Notes: generated from the letters alone by a model not told the origin. A DNA stretch of 64,000 bases from Fimbriimonadales bacterium (GCA_026003075.1 BPGO01000006.1:105922-169921), one strand, 5' to 3'. Shown: positions 36,523-45,398, counted from the first letter of the stretch. Numbers and translations are program-made.

Positions 36523-36531
36523 CACAGCGGG

Positions 36532-36537
36532 ATTATA
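36532..36537 (-). promoter_or_regulatory. GGTATAAT -10 element, PQQ-type dehydrogenase (leaderless geometry)
   Basis: TATAAT preceded by GG, 9 nt before the ATG at 36522. Confidence 0.5.
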
Positions 36538-36585
36538 CCTGTTCGGCGGGCGAGGGTGGAATGGGCAAAGAGTGTTCGGGCGCAA

Positions 36586-38508
36586 TCAGGGCGTGAACTC
36601 CCACACAACACCCGCTTGCTCCAGCGTCTCCGCGAGAGCGCGCGTCGCCACCATAAGGGTTGTGCAAGGGATTTTATGCCCGAATCGGGGCGAGTACCAG
36701 CCCAGTTTAGTCGCCTCATCCCCGCGATAGAGGCACGCCTCATACTCCGCAAGCCCTGTCAGGCGCACGGTACAAACGCGCTGACCGTCTGTAATCTTCC
36801 ACACACCTGTTTCTACGGGTTCCACCTGCCAATCGGGGTGAAAGTGCCAAAACCACTGTACCGATTGCGCAGCATCCTGCTCGATACGGTCTTGGATCAC
36901 GAGCGTTTCGTCTTGCAGCGCTACGCAGCGGCGCACGGTATCGGGCGCGTAGGCATCGGTTTTGCCTTCCACACACGACTGACGCAGATCGCACTTCAGA
37001 AACTCCGAATGCGCTTTCTTACCCCACAGAAACGGTCCCTGAATCTCGGACTGGTTCCGATTATCGAGGGCAATCGTGTTGTGAGCAGGTGTACTTCGGA
37101 AGTGGTCGCGCCATTCGGGGTCTTCGTGGTAGGCATAAGTACCTACGTCGACGAGCAGGGGCTTGCCGTCGAGCGATGCCCAGACGCTCAGTGCGTCGGC
37201 GTGCCCGTGGGCGGCGAGGCTTCCCAGCCCCAGCGGTCCCGCATCGAACAGCACATGCCAGCGTTCCGAATGCAACACGGCATAGCCTCCATCGGGGTAG
37301 AGGCGCGTGCTGGTAAGGCGCGTTCCCGACGCCGGCGCGTGTCCGAACAGCCACAGGCACAGCGCATCATCGGCTTCGGTGAGCGCGGGAGGCGGCTCTG
37401 CACTGATCTGCTGCGCCAGCGCGCGCCCCACCACACCGTAGCGGTTGGCGCTTCCACTCCACAGCGGTACAACCGCGCCGTCGTCTTCGTCGCCGACCTG
37501 CGGCACATAGCCCGAAGCGTCCATCACATTCCGCACGAAATCGATGCTCCGCTGTAGGCGCACCGCCACAGCGTTAGGGATCGGACGCAGGCGATAGGCG
37601 TGAAGATAGAACTCCCACACGAACGGCAGGTAGCCGAATGCCTGCTCGGCGTTCACGCCGTCGTCGTAGAACTGGCGCAGCGCCTCGCGCTGCAGGAGGG
37701 TGTAGCCACGCTCACGCCAGCGCTGCGTTAGCGCGCTGGCGGGCAGCAGGCTGCCCAGAAACGCTAACGCCGCCGCCTCACCAATCAGGTGGTTATTTGC
37801 CGATGAGCCGAACGAAAGATGACGCTCGATGAACTCGCCATGCTGCACTAACGCCCCCAACACCTTGCCGAGGTCGGCTTCGCTCAGCGCGTCGCCTATC
37901 AGCGCGAGGACATAACTCCACGCGAACACCCGAATGGCATGTTCCAGCGCGCTGGTCCAGTGGATGCCCCAACCGCGGGGATTGCGCTCAATCCAATCCA
38001 GCAGCCAGTGTTGACAGGTAGCAGCGTAGCGCGTGTCGCCGGTGAGTGCGTATGCGGTCGCCAAGCGCAGAAGCGGCTGCCCACGCGACAACTCCCACAC
38101 ATACTTCACCCCACCCGCCACATCGATACGCCGATAGTCGATGGCTTTCGCCGGCGCATCCATCCAGTCTTTCCCCAGCAGGTAGTTGCGGCTCCACACA
38201 GGGGGGTCGTCCAAGCGTACAGGGTAGCCGAACAGCGTCCATTCCCCGCGTAGGAGCGCGTCCGCCTCCTGAATCACACGCTCGCGCTCGGATTGGGAAA
38301 CGGCTTGGGGATGTACGGGGAGCCGTGCCCGAATTTGCTGGAATTGCGTGGCAATTGCCGCATCGGGATACCAGCGTTGCCAACTCTGTTCGGGTGGCTC
38401 TTGGGGCAACGGGCGCAGTCGCTCCTGCACAGCGCGAGCGAAGCGCGCCGCCGCCTCACTCGGCGACATCGCCATCAACCGTTTGACCTTCCAACGCAGT
38501 GAACTCAT
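36586..38508 (-). CDS. Heparinase II/III family polysaccharide lyase-like protein
   Basis: 640 residues from ATG 38508; an in-frame TTG at 38526 is also possible. An alpha/alpha-toroid domain (about 80-360, with SFGSSANNHLIGEAAALAFLG) is followed by the heparinase II/III-like beta domain (about 370-640). The latter has LAAHGHADALSVWASLDGKPLLVDVGTYAY and HFRSTPAHNTIALDNRNQSE, the conserved catalytic His/Tyr region. No signal peptide is evident. Such proteins occur in exopolysaccharide and capsule loci; a lyase substrate cannot be named. It is monocistronic between the dehydrogenase and a small divergent gene. Confidence 0.88.
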   Translation of the reverse strand: MSSLRWKVKRLMAMSPSEAAARFARAVQERLRPLPQEPPEQSWQRWYPDAAIATQFQQIRARLPVHPQAVSQSERERVIQEADALLRGEWTLFGYPVRLDDPPVWSRNYLLGKDWMDAPAKAIDYRRIDVAGGVKYVWELSRGQPLLRLATAYALTGDTRYAATCQHWLLDWIERNPRGWGIHWTSALEHAIRVFAWSYVLALIGDALSEADLGKVLGALVQHGEFIERHLSFGSSANNHLIGEAAALAFLGSLLPASALTQRWRERGYTLLQREALRQFYDDGVNAEQAFGYLPFVWEFYLHAYRLRPIPNAVAVRLQRSIDFVRNVMDASGYVPQVGDEDDGAVVPLWSGSANRYGVVGRALAQQISAEPPPALTEADDALCLWLFGHAPASGTRLTSTRLYPDGGYAVLHSERWHVLFDAGPLGLGSLAAHGHADALSVWASLDGKPLLVDVGTYAYHEDPEWRDHFRSTPAHNTIALDNRNQSEIQGPFLWGKKAHSEFLKCDLRQSCVEGKTDAYAPDTVRRCVALQDETLVIQDRIEQDAAQSVQWFWHFHPDWQVEPVETGVWKITDGQRVCTVRLTGLAEYEACLYRGDEATKLGWYSPRFGHKIPCTTLMVATRALAETLEQAGVVWEFTP

Positions 38509-38550
38509 ACGCCCAAACCGCGCCAAAGAGTGTACCTGACGCAGGGCGGG

Positions 38551-38556
38551 TATACT
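38551..38556 (+). promoter_or_regulatory. GGTATACT -10 element of the small gene at 38578
   Basis: TATACT preceded by GG, followed by a leader carrying GAGGAG. A GTG 4 nt after the hexamer opens a 6-codon frame whose TGA overlaps the ATG at 38578 (ATGA). Confidence 0.45.
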
Positions 38557-38577
38557 TTGGGTGAGGAGAACCCGACC

Positions 38578-39024
38578 ATGATTGAAGAGCGTAGTTTTTT
38601 AGACGATCCGCGTCCTGACGGGCGAGAACCGATCCCCGCAGAGCGTGTGCCGATGCTGATTGGTGTCTTCGAGCAGATGGAGGCGGTGTCGGTGGTGCTG
38701 GCGTTTACCGTGCGCGCCGAAGGCGTGATGCAAAGCGACGCCACCTTCGGCGTGTGGATCGACGAAGCGTTACCCCACGAAGACAAGGTAGAGACCCTGC
38801 GCCAAATCGCTGCGCGCCTGCACCCAATCGTCAGTCCCGACTACTATTTAGACCTGATGCTGATTACCCCACGCGACGCGATGCTTTGGCAGATGGCGAC
38901 CGAAAACGGCGACCCCATCTACGCGCGCGATGAGGAGGCAATTCAGAAGCAAATCGCCCTCCTACAAACCCTGCCTCCCATCAGCGATGACGAACGCGAT
39001 ATCGATGTCATGCGCGTGATGTAA
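38578..39024 (+). CDS. Hypothetical protein, possibly a degenerate MNT-type nucleotidyltransferase
   Basis: 148 residues from ATG 38578 with GAGGAG upstream. The layout VVLAFTVRAEGVMQSDATFGVWI, then DLMLITPRDAMLWQMATENGDPIYARDEEA, resembles minimal nucleotidyltransferases (strand, GSxxxG loop, DxD strand, then the I..G..LY..D ending). The key GS and DxD residues are not conserved, so activity is doubtful. It has no membrane or signal segment and is acidic. It has no obvious HEPN partner next to it. I am not sure of the family. Confidence 0.5.
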   Translation: MIEERSFLDDPRPDGREPIPAERVPMLIGVFEQMEAVSVVLAFTVRAEGVMQSDATFGVWIDEALPHEDKVETLRQIAARLHPIVSPDYYLDLMLITPRDAMLWQMATENGDPIYARDEEAIQKQIALLQTLPPISDDERDIDVMRVM

Positions 39025-39098
39025 AAGCCACCACGCACCCGCGAGAGGCAAACGGCGCCGACAGGATTGCCTAAGCAACCAATCGGGAGGCGGGAATG

Positions 39099-39104
39099 TA
39101 TAGT
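39099..39104 (+). promoter_or_regulatory. TATAGT -10 element, rel (leaderless geometry)
   Basis: TATAGT 7 nt before the rel ATG at 39112. It is preceded by TG rather than GG. Confidence 0.45.
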
Positions 39105-39111
39105 TTAATGT

Positions 39112-41331
39112 ATGCAGGCGCTGGAATTTGAGCTACCCGAACAGGTCGACGCGCTCATCGAAAAGGTGCGCGACTACGCACCTGACGCCGACACTTCGCG
39201 TCTCGTGGAGGCGTACCTGTTCGCCGAAGCGCGGCATCACGGACAGAAACGCAAGAGCGGAGAACCCTACATCACGCATCCGCTCGCCGTGGCGCACATC
39301 TTAGCCGACCTGCAAATGGGCATCAACACGGTGGTTGCCGGGCTGCTGCACGATGTGCTGGAAGACACCGCCACCACCCCCGACGAGCTGGAGCAACGCT
39401 TCGGCGCAACGGTGCGCAAACTGGTGGAAGGCGTGAGCAAGCTCCACCACTCCGAGCGCAAACTCGAAATCTTCAACGAAGCGGGCAAGCGACGCCTGAG
39501 CATCGCCAAAACCGCCGAAAACCTACGCAAACTGCTGCTCGCCGTCGCCGATGACCTGCGCGTGATGATTATCAAACTCGCTGACCGCCTCCACAACATG
39601 CAAACACTCGACGCCCTGCCCCCCGAAAAACAGATCCAGATCGCCACCGAGACGCTCCAGGTCTATGCCCCCCTCGCCCATCGGCTGGGAATCTACCAAA
39701 TCAAAGCGCAACTGGATGACTTGGCGTTCAAGTACCTCTACCCGCAAGAGTATCGCGAGATCAGCCAGAAGGTGGCGCAGACCCGCGCCGAGCGCCAAAA
39801 AGAAGTCCAGGAGCTCATCGCGCTGCTCAAAGACCGTCTGTGGGAGAAGGGCATCCGCGCCGAGGTGATGGGACGCCCCAAGCACCTGTGGAGCATCTTC
39901 AATAAGATGAAGCAGCAGCAAATCGACTTCGGTCAGATTTATGACCTCATCGCGCTGCGCGTGCTGACCGAAACCGTCGAAGAGTGCTACATGGCGCTGG
40001 GGATCGTGCATGAGCTCTGGCGTCCCATCCCCGCACTGTTCTACGACTACATCGCCGCGCCCAAGCCCAACGGCTACCAATCGCTCCATACAAAGGTCAT
40101 CGGACCCAACGAGCGCACGCTGGAGATCCAGATCCGCACATGGCAGATGCACCAGATCGCCGAGTACGGCGTGGCAGCCCACTGGCGCTACAAGGAAGGG
40201 CAAGACCAGAAACCCATCCAGATGCCCACGCTCCAGCAGCAGCTCCGCGACCTGACCGACGCCAAAAGCAATCTGGAGTTCCTAACCAGCGTGTTTCGGG
40301 AGATGACCGCCGACCAAGTGTTTGTGTTCACGCCGCGCGGCGACCTGATCGACCTGCCCGAAGGCGCGACCGCGTTGGACTTCGCATATCGCATCCACAC
40401 CGAGGTGGGCCACCGTTGCGTGGGGGCGAAGGTGAATGGGCGGATTGTCGCGCTGGACTACAAGCTGCGCACCGGTGATGTGGTAGAAATTCTGACGCGC
40501 CCGAACGCGCAGCCCAGCTACGATTGGTTGGGAATCGTGCGCACTTCCAGCGCACGGAGTAAGATTCGCGCCTATTTTCGGGAAGCGCGACGCGCCGAGT
40601 TCATCCAGCACGGGCGCGAACTGCTGGAGCGCGAAATCACGCGTCTGCGTATCAACCCCACCCAGTTCAAGGAAGCCTTACCCGAAACCTTGAAAGCGTT
40701 GAACTTCCGCACGGAGGATGACCTGTATGCCAGCATCGGCGAGGGGTTGACCAGCGTGCAAGCCGTGATTCAGCGCGTGCGTGCGGTGTTGCCCAGCACC
40801 CCAGCCGCCGAACCGACGCCCGCCCATGCGCCAACAGGACGCGAAATCCGCGCGATGCAAATCGAGGACGCCGACGGCTACATGACCCGCCGCGCCACCT
40901 GCTGCCATCCCCTGCCCGGCGACGAACTGCGCGGCTACATCTCGCGCGGACGCGGAATCGTGGTGCATCGCGCCTCTTGTCCCAACCTGCGCGCCCTGGA
41001 AGACAAAGAGCCGGAACGCGTGATGAACATCGAATGGACGCCCCACAAAGACCACGCTTACCCCGTCATGCTGCGCTTCGAAACGCTGGATCGCCCCGGC
41101 GTACTGGCGGACATCACAACCATCTTAGGCAGCTCAAACATCAACATCGCCGATGTGCGGGTGAAACGCACGCCGAACCTTACGGCGCAGGTGGATATGG
41201 TGATTCAAGCCCGCAGCGCACAAGAGTTGCGTGCCATCACGCAAAAACTCGCCTCGCTCGAAGATGTGCTGGCAGTCTCGCGGCTCATGGAGGGCAAAAG
41301 CAAGGATGCGAGCCGTCATTCAAAGGGTTAA
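39112..41331 (+). CDS. rel: Bifunctional (p)ppGpp synthetase/hydrolase (RelA/SpoT homologue)
   Basis: 739 residues with the full Rel layout. An HD hydrolase domain (RHHGQKRKSGEPYITHPLAVA, LLHDVLEDT) lies within about 20-190, the synthetase domain (YDLIALRVLTETVEECYMALG, AAPKPNGYQSLHT) within about 230-350. The TGS domain is near 395-460 (VFVFTPRGDLIDLPEGAT), a zinc/helical segment contains TCCHPLPGD, and an ACT domain closes it (about 645-720). The HD box is intact, so hydrolysis is expected. It makes and degrades the stringent alarmone. Leaderless geometry at the start. dtd overlaps its 3' end. Confidence 0.95.
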   Translation: MQALEFELPEQVDALIEKVRDYAPDADTSRLVEAYLFAEARHHGQKRKSGEPYITHPLAVAHILADLQMGINTVVAGLLHDVLEDTATTPDELEQRFGATVRKLVEGVSKLHHSERKLEIFNEAGKRRLSIAKTAENLRKLLLAVADDLRVMIIKLADRLHNMQTLDALPPEKQIQIATETLQVYAPLAHRLGIYQIKAQLDDLAFKYLYPQEYREISQKVAQTRAERQKEVQELIALLKDRLWEKGIRAEVMGRPKHLWSIFNKMKQQQIDFGQIYDLIALRVLTETVEECYMALGIVHELWRPIPALFYDYIAAPKPNGYQSLHTKVIGPNERTLEIQIRTWQMHQIAEYGVAAHWRYKEGQDQKPIQMPTLQQQLRDLTDAKSNLEFLTSVFREMTADQVFVFTPRGDLIDLPEGATALDFAYRIHTEVGHRCVGAKVNGRIVALDYKLRTGDVVEILTRPNAQPSYDWLGIVRTSSARSKIRAYFREARRAEFIQHGRELLEREITRLRINPTQFKEALPETLKALNFRTEDDLYASIGEGLTSVQAVIQRVRAVLPSTPAAEPTPAHAPTGREIRAMQIEDADGYMTRRATCCHPLPGDELRGYISRGRGIVVHRASCPNLRALEDKEPERVMNIEWTPHKDHAYPVMLRFETLDRPGVLADITTILGSSNINIADVRVKRTPNLTAQVDMVIQARSAQELRAITQKLASLEDVLAVSRLMEGKSKDASRHSKG

Positions 41332-41761
41332 GTGGGCGGAAGTAGAGGTCGAGGGGCGCATCGTGGGGCGCATCGAGCAGGGCGCCCTGGTGTTGCTGGG
41401 CGTCCACCGAAACGACACCGCCGACCACGCTCGCTGGCTGGCGCAAAAGATTGCAACCCTGCGCTTCTTCGAAGACGAATCAGGCAAACTCAACCGCTCC
41501 GTTCTCGAAATCGGCGGCGCGATGCTGGTGGTGTCCAACTTCACGCTCTACGGCGACTGTCGCAAGGGCAGACGCCCCAGCTTCACCGAATCGGCTCCTT
41601 TTGAGCAAGGACAGGCACTCTATGAGCAGTTCTGTGCCTATTTACAGGCGGAAGGCGTCCCCATTCAAACGGGCCTCTACGGCGCAGAGATGCAAGTACG
41701 CCTGCAGAACGACGGTCCCGTCACGCTGATTATAGAGACCCCCGCACCAGCGCCCGAATAA
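41306..41761 (+). CDS. dtd: D-aminoacyl-tRNA deacylase
   Basis: 151 residues from ATG 41306, which overlaps rel by 26 bases. MRAVIQRVKWAEVEV is the family start; the longer frame from 41231 is not supported. Conserved motifs are VSNFTLYGDCRKGRRPSFTESAP (Ser-Gln motif variant SNFTL, where SQFTL is usual) and a C-terminal NDGPVTLIIETP (NGPVT cross-subunit motif). It removes D-amino acids and glycine from mischarged tRNA. The rel-dtd order is common in bacteria. Confidence 0.95.
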   Translation: MRAVIQRVKWAEVEVEGRIVGRIEQGALVLLGVHRNDTADHARWLAQKIATLRFFEDESGKLNRSVLEIGGAMLVVSNFTLYGDCRKGRRPSFTESAPFEQGQALYEQFCAYLQAEGVPIQTGLYGAEMQVRLQNDGPVTLIIETPAPAPE

Positions 41762-41762
41762 T

Positions 41763-42044
41763 TTAGGGTCTCCCCTGAGTTGCCGTCATCGCGCCCAAAA
41801 AGGTGAACATCAGCACTCCATAAATGCAGCCCAGAATCAAGAGCACCGTACCGATAATACCCAGAATGCGCCCTGCGACCACCAGCCCGCGCGCGTTCGG
41901 GTCGCCAAAGCCCTGATCCAGCTCCTTCAGTGCATTATTCCCCATAATCCATGCGACGGGTCCTAAAATCGGCAAACACACAATGCTCAAAATGCCCAGA
42001 ACCAAGATAAGTGTTGCGTTCGTGCTTCCGCTTCCGTTGGACAT
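41763..42044 (-). CDS. Small DUF4190-type membrane protein
   Basis: 93 residues with two membrane helices (about 9-34 and 57-85), separated by the short charged stretch NNALKELDQGFGDPNARGLVVAG, the DUF4190 signature. AGGAGGGG precedes the ATG. It converges with dtd (one base apart). The family's function is unknown; members often carry FHA or zinc-ribbon additions, none here. Confidence 0.82.
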   Translation of the reverse strand: MSNGSGSTNATLILVLGILSIVCLPILGPVAWIMGNNALKELDQGFGDPNARGLVVAGRILGIIGTVLLILGCIYGVLMFTFLGAMTATQGRP

Positions 42045-42128
42045 AAGGCCCCTCCTGTGGGATTACAGGTTCTACAAAGCGAAGCGGATTCCTGCTTAAT
42101 GAACGGTGATAAGCCCCCCAAACAGCAA

Positions 42129-42150
42129 ACGCCCCGATAGATCGGGGCGT
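42129..42150. terminator. Hairpin, possible terminator
   Basis: ACGCCCCGA TAGA TCGGGGCGT: a perfect 9-bp stem with a 4-nt loop, upstream of the DUF4190 gene and downstream of the PEP-CTERM gene on the minus strand. Confidence 0.5.
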
Positions 42151-42174
42151 AGCTGCACTTCGTGTAGGGAGGCC

Positions 42175-42194
42175 GCCCCTGAAGCATCAGGGGC
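42175..42194. terminator. Hairpin after the PEP-CTERM gene
   Basis: GCCCCTGA AGCA TCAGGGGC: a perfect 8-bp stem 18 nt beyond the PEP-CTERM stop; tandem with the hairpin at 42129. Confidence 0.55.
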
Positions 42195-42211
42195 GTGCGG
42201 AAGCATAGAAC

Positions 42212-42646
42212 TTAGTTCGCGCGGCGGCGGCGCAGCGCCAGCAGACCCACCAAGCCGCTGCCCAGAGCAATCATGCTCGCAGGCTCGGGGACGACGGTGA
42301 AAGACATACCATTTACATCCACCGGTCGTGTTTGATAGTTTGAGAAGTCGTCTCGGTAAATGAACACAAACGAACCAGCGCCCGAGGGAGTGTAAGGATT
42401 GTTCACACCAAAGTCTTGCTCGATGTTAGCCCAATTCACCATGAGCTTGGGCACAGGTCGCCCTTGAGCCACTGTACCAGTGCGAAGGAACGGATCGGCT
42501 GCACCTGGATTGGAGTCGGAGGGTGAAGTTGCTAAGAATGCAGCCTTGAACTCGATAGTACCATCTGCATTCTTGCGCGCTCCGATAGCTGCAGCACCTA
42601 CCAGCGGTAAGCTTCTCGAAAGACCAGCGAAAGCCGTAGATGCCAA
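42212..42646 (-). CDS. PEP-CTERM sorting domain fragment (C-terminal frame of the broken gene)
   Basis: The longest uninterrupted frame of the disrupted gene (144 residues from a TTG). It contains DGTIEFKAAFLATSPSDSNPG, a beta-rich region, and the C-terminal PEP-CTERM signal: VPEPAS, a hydrophobic helix and an Arg cluster. It has no Shine-Dalgarno site of its own and no signal peptide, so by itself it would not be exported. Confidence 0.55.
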   Translation of the reverse strand: MASTAFAGLSRSLPLVGAAAIGARKNADGTIEFKAAFLATSPSDSNPGAADPFLRTGTVAQGRPVPKLMVNWANIEQDFGVNNPYTPSGAGSFVFIYRDDFSNYQTRPVDVNGMSFTVVPEPASMIALGSGLVGLLALRRRRAN

Positions 42647-42973
42647 GGTTTACGATCTGACCTACACTGGCACCCGACAACCTGAGCTCCAACAGTTGTA
42701 GTGCTCCCGTAACGGTATGCTTCAGTTCAATATCAATGTATTCGAGGGTTAAAGGTAAGGACAAATGCCCCTCCGCCATTTACGGGACTGCCAGGCGCGT
42801 CCGCTGGAATGTCCATCCGAATGCGGAAGTCATACGACATAGTGCCACTACTCGATGCCTGCCACGAAGCCAGTATTCAGGTTTGCATCGGAACCGTAAA
42901 CACCGAACTGGGCAAGTGCACTCGTAGCTAGGGTAGCCAGTGTACCAATCGCCAAAAATTTGCCAAGTCGCAT
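42212..42973 (-). pseudogene. PEP-CTERM exported protein gene with three apparent frameshifts
   Basis: The ATG at 42973 has AAAGGAGG upstream and begins a signal peptide (MRLGKFLAIGTLATLATSALAQ). The coding sense then passes through three frames. After GFVAG it continues as ASSSGTMSYDFRIRMD. After FVLTFN it continues as LEYIDIELKHTVTG. After EKLTAG it continues as GAAAIGARKNADGTIE. Each change fits one extra base: near 42856-42862, in the G-run at 42746-42748 (plus strand), and near 42597-42605. It ends in a canonical PEP-CTERM tail with VVPEPASMIALGSGLVGLLALRRRR. Restored, it would be about 250 residues, cut and anchored by an exosortase. A consensus promoter and two 5'-leader hairpins remain intact. 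Confidence 0.7.
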
Positions 42974-43030
42974 CGTCAAAATCCTCCTTTCTGAGGTTGT
43001 GCGGTCGTTCGGGGCGAACCGAAACGCGCA

Positions 43031-43108
43031 TTGCAGTGACCACACTGCATCAAGCAACAGTGATTGTAATTCGTTCTCGCTATTAGCGCTGCGAGAGCCT
43101 CTCGCAGC
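43031..43108 (-). promoter_or_regulatory. 5' leader of the PEP-CTERM gene with two hairpins
   Basis: Two inverted repeats lie between the promoter and the gene: GCTGCGAGAG c CTCTCGCAGC (43088-43108, perfect 10-bp arms) and TGCAGTG acca CACTGCA (near 43033-43050). They occupy most of a leader of about 140 nt, which is long for this genome. Confidence 0.5.
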
Positions 43109-43118
43109 AACCGTCTAT

Positions 43119-43147
43119 ATTATAGCACATTTTTGCGCGAATGTCAA
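43119..43147 (-). promoter_or_regulatory. Consensus promoter of the PEP-CTERM gene
   Basis: On the minus strand TTGACA (43147-43142), a 17-nt spacer and TATAAT (43124-43119): a perfect sigma-70-type promoter. Confidence 0.8.
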
Positions 43148-43195
43148 GGGGGGAAGGGGGAAATTGGGGGAATTTTCGGGGAATTGGTCTTTTTG

Positions 43196-43348
43196 CCCTC
43201 ACCCCTTGCCCCTCTCCCACGCGGTGGGAGAGGGGGATTGTTTGCCCACACCTCCACAACTACACGCTCACTGCGTGATTGCTTCCCCTCACCCCTTGCC
43301 CCTCTCAAACTGCGTGGGAGAGGGGGTGTTTGCCCACACCTCCACAAC
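43196..43348. repeat. Two tandem copies of the dispersed hairpin repeat
   Basis: Copy A (43196-43260) and copy B (43286-43348) share CCCTCACCCCTTGCCCCTCTC, a GTGGGAGAGGGGG arm and a TGTTTGCCCACACCTCCACAAC-like tail. A third partial arm (GCGTGGAGAGGGGAGCG) follows. Single hairpin cores of the same type occur elsewhere in the window. This fills most of the 413-base gap between the PEP-CTERM start and the TMTC-like gene. Confidence 0.75.
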
Positions 43349-43386
43349 CCCGCGCTCAATGCGTGGAGAGGGGAGCGCGCACCGGG

Positions 43387-45393
43387 TTATTTCCTGAGCA
43401 TCTGTTCCGCCTCGTTGAGTAATCCGACGAGAGACGGGTCGCTGTAGCCGTTGGCTTGGATTTCCGTCAGGAGCCGTTTTGCTTCGGCGGGGCGTTTCTG
43501 GAGAATCCGCAATCGGCTGAGTGCGATTCCGTAGGCGATTTTGTCGGGGTCGCGCTGGGCGGCGACTTGGAGGTGAACCTCTGCGAGCGCCAGTTCGCCC
43601 CGATTCATCCAATAGTGGGCAGCGGCAATCCATTTGCTTGCAGGACGCAGTTGCTGGAGCCCCTCCAGAGCGACGGAGCCTGTGGGGTTGGGCATCAGCG
43701 CGACGGCTTTCCGAAACTCCGCCTCGGCGAGGTCGAGGCGCGCACGGCGTGCGTAAATCAGCCCCAGCGCTTGGCGCCCCAAAAACCGCGGTGGCTTGCC
43801 CAGCACATGCTGCTTGATGATGCGCTCCGCCTCGTCATGGCTGCCCTGTTCCGAGAGCATCGCAGCAAGGTTGTTCCATGCAATCACATTTGCTGGATCT
43901 ACCTCGGTCGCTTGACGAAAAAGCATGAGGGCTTCGTTTGGGCTGCCCAACCGTAGGAGCGCAACCCCCTTGTTCACATAGCCCATTCCGCTGTGTGGGG
44001 CGACCTGAATGGCTTTCTCGGCGTATTCCAGCCCTTTAGTGTACTGCCCCATCTTATTATAGAGATCGGAAAGGTTGCTGAAGCCGATGGGCGACTGCGG
44101 CGAGGCGGTTGTGACCCACCTCCAGAAATGCTCGGCGTCGCGCCAGTTCGGCAGGTTATACACCGTCGCGCCCAGCAAGCCCACTCCCCAGAGCGCAACG
44201 ACGGCGATGGTCAGCGCCATCGTTGCAGCAGGAGCTTGCGGACGGGGCGAATTGCTTGCACGCAGCGGGAAAGGCGTCCAAAGCCGTAGCAGTTGCCCTC
44301 CACCCAGCAAGAACAGCGCAAGCGGAAAGGTCAAAAATCGCTCCGCCGTGAATAGCCCGAACGCGAACTCCAACGGGCGAAGGTTCAGGACAGGGACGAG
44401 GCTCACCAGACCCGCCACAAGGAGCCACCCACCGCTGGGACGACGCCACGCCAGATACGCCACCCAGAGCAGGATCAGTACGGCGATCCCCAACTGCGCC
44501 CACGCCCAGCCGTCACGAAGTGGGATCGGCAGCTCAGAATGGTGGGCAGGGGTGATGCTGAAAAACGGAAACACGGTCACCACCGCAAGCGTGGTCAAAG
44601 TGCGCCCAATAAGCAGTAAATGTTGGAGAGGCGTTCCTGCGTCAACCTGCACCTCCCCCATCGGTGCGGTGAACAGATACCCCAGCGCCGCGTAGCGAAG
44701 CGCACAATAGACCCCCAGCGTTGCCCCCAACACTGCATACAGCAAGCGTTCACGACGCCAAAGCGCATCAAACCGTTCCCGTAAAGACCTCTCCGCGTGC
44801 TGCGCCAGTTGCCATGCCATCAACACCAGGGGAAACATTAACGCCATCTCCTTACAGAGCAGCGCGCTCAGAAACGCAAGGCTCACCCCGACCACGCGCG
44901 CCGTGCCCTGCAAACGCCCCTCTAGCCACAGCGCAAGCAGTAAGAACAGGGTCATCGTCAAATCGTAGCGCGACGACACAAACGCCACACTCTCAATCAG
45001 CGCGGGATGGATGCCGTACAGCGCACCCGCAAGCAACGCCCCGCCCGAAGCGCGCCCCAAGCGACACGCAAGTGCCATCACTAACGCCGTGTTAAGCAGG
45101 TGAATCAGCACATTCGCTGCATGAAACGGCGCAGGATCCTCTTTCCAGACCCAGATTTGAACCAGTAGGGTACTCAGTGCGAGGGGGCGGAAGTAGTTCG
45201 GCGAGAAATCCAGCGGTTGGCGTACCGCCTCCAGCCAGCGTGACGGCGATTGATAATCCGCACGCCCGTAGATCACCTGATCATCGTCCCATACGAACTT
45301 GAAACTCAGCGTCTGTGCGTAGAGCGCCCCCACCAGCAGCAAGACGCCACAAACGCCCGCCCAATACGCCCACCTCGAACGCTCCCAAAACAC
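43387..45393 (-). CDS. TMTC-like polytopic membrane protein with TPR repeats
   Basis: 668 residues from GTG 45393. The first 430 residues carry about ten membrane helices. Early on is the FVWDDDQVIYGR motif (acidic pair in the first loop of PMT/TMTC-type glycosyltransferases), then HAANVLIHLLNTALV, SSRYDLTMTLFLLLALW and a KEMALMFPLVL segment. The C-terminal 230 residues hold TPR units (GLEYAEKAIQVAPHSGMGYV, ALMLFRQATEVDPANVIAW). It may transfer mannose or another sugar onto exported proteins; this is inferred from architecture. TATACT ends 5 nt before the GTG. It is divergent from the formylglycine-enzyme-like gene. Confidence 0.8.
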   Translation of the reverse strand: MFWERSRWAYWAGVCGVLLLVGALYAQTLSFKFVWDDDQVIYGRADYQSPSRWLEAVRQPLDFSPNYFRPLALSTLLVQIWVWKEDPAPFHAANVLIHLLNTALVMALACRLGRASGGALLAGALYGIHPALIESVAFVSSRYDLTMTLFLLLALWLEGRLQGTARVVGVSLAFLSALLCKEMALMFPLVLMAWQLAQHAERSLRERFDALWRRERLLYAVLGATLGVYCALRYAALGYLFTAPMGEVQVDAGTPLQHLLLIGRTLTTLAVVTVFPFFSITPAHHSELPIPLRDGWAWAQLGIAVLILLWVAYLAWRRPSGGWLLVAGLVSLVPVLNLRPLEFAFGLFTAERFLTFPLALFLLGGGQLLRLWTPFPLRASNSPRPQAPAATMALTIAVVALWGVGLLGATVYNLPNWRDAEHFWRWVTTASPQSPIGFSNLSDLYNKMGQYTKGLEYAEKAIQVAPHSGMGYVNKGVALLRLGSPNEALMLFRQATEVDPANVIAWNNLAAMLSEQGSHDEAERIIKQHVLGKPPRFLGRQALGLIYARRARLDLAEAEFRKAVALMPNPTGSVALEGLQQLRPASKWIAAAHYWMNRGELALAEVHLQVAAQRDPDKIAYGIALSRLRILQKRPAEAKRLLTEIQANGYSDPSLVGLLNEAEQMLRK

Positions 45394-45398
45394 GCGAT

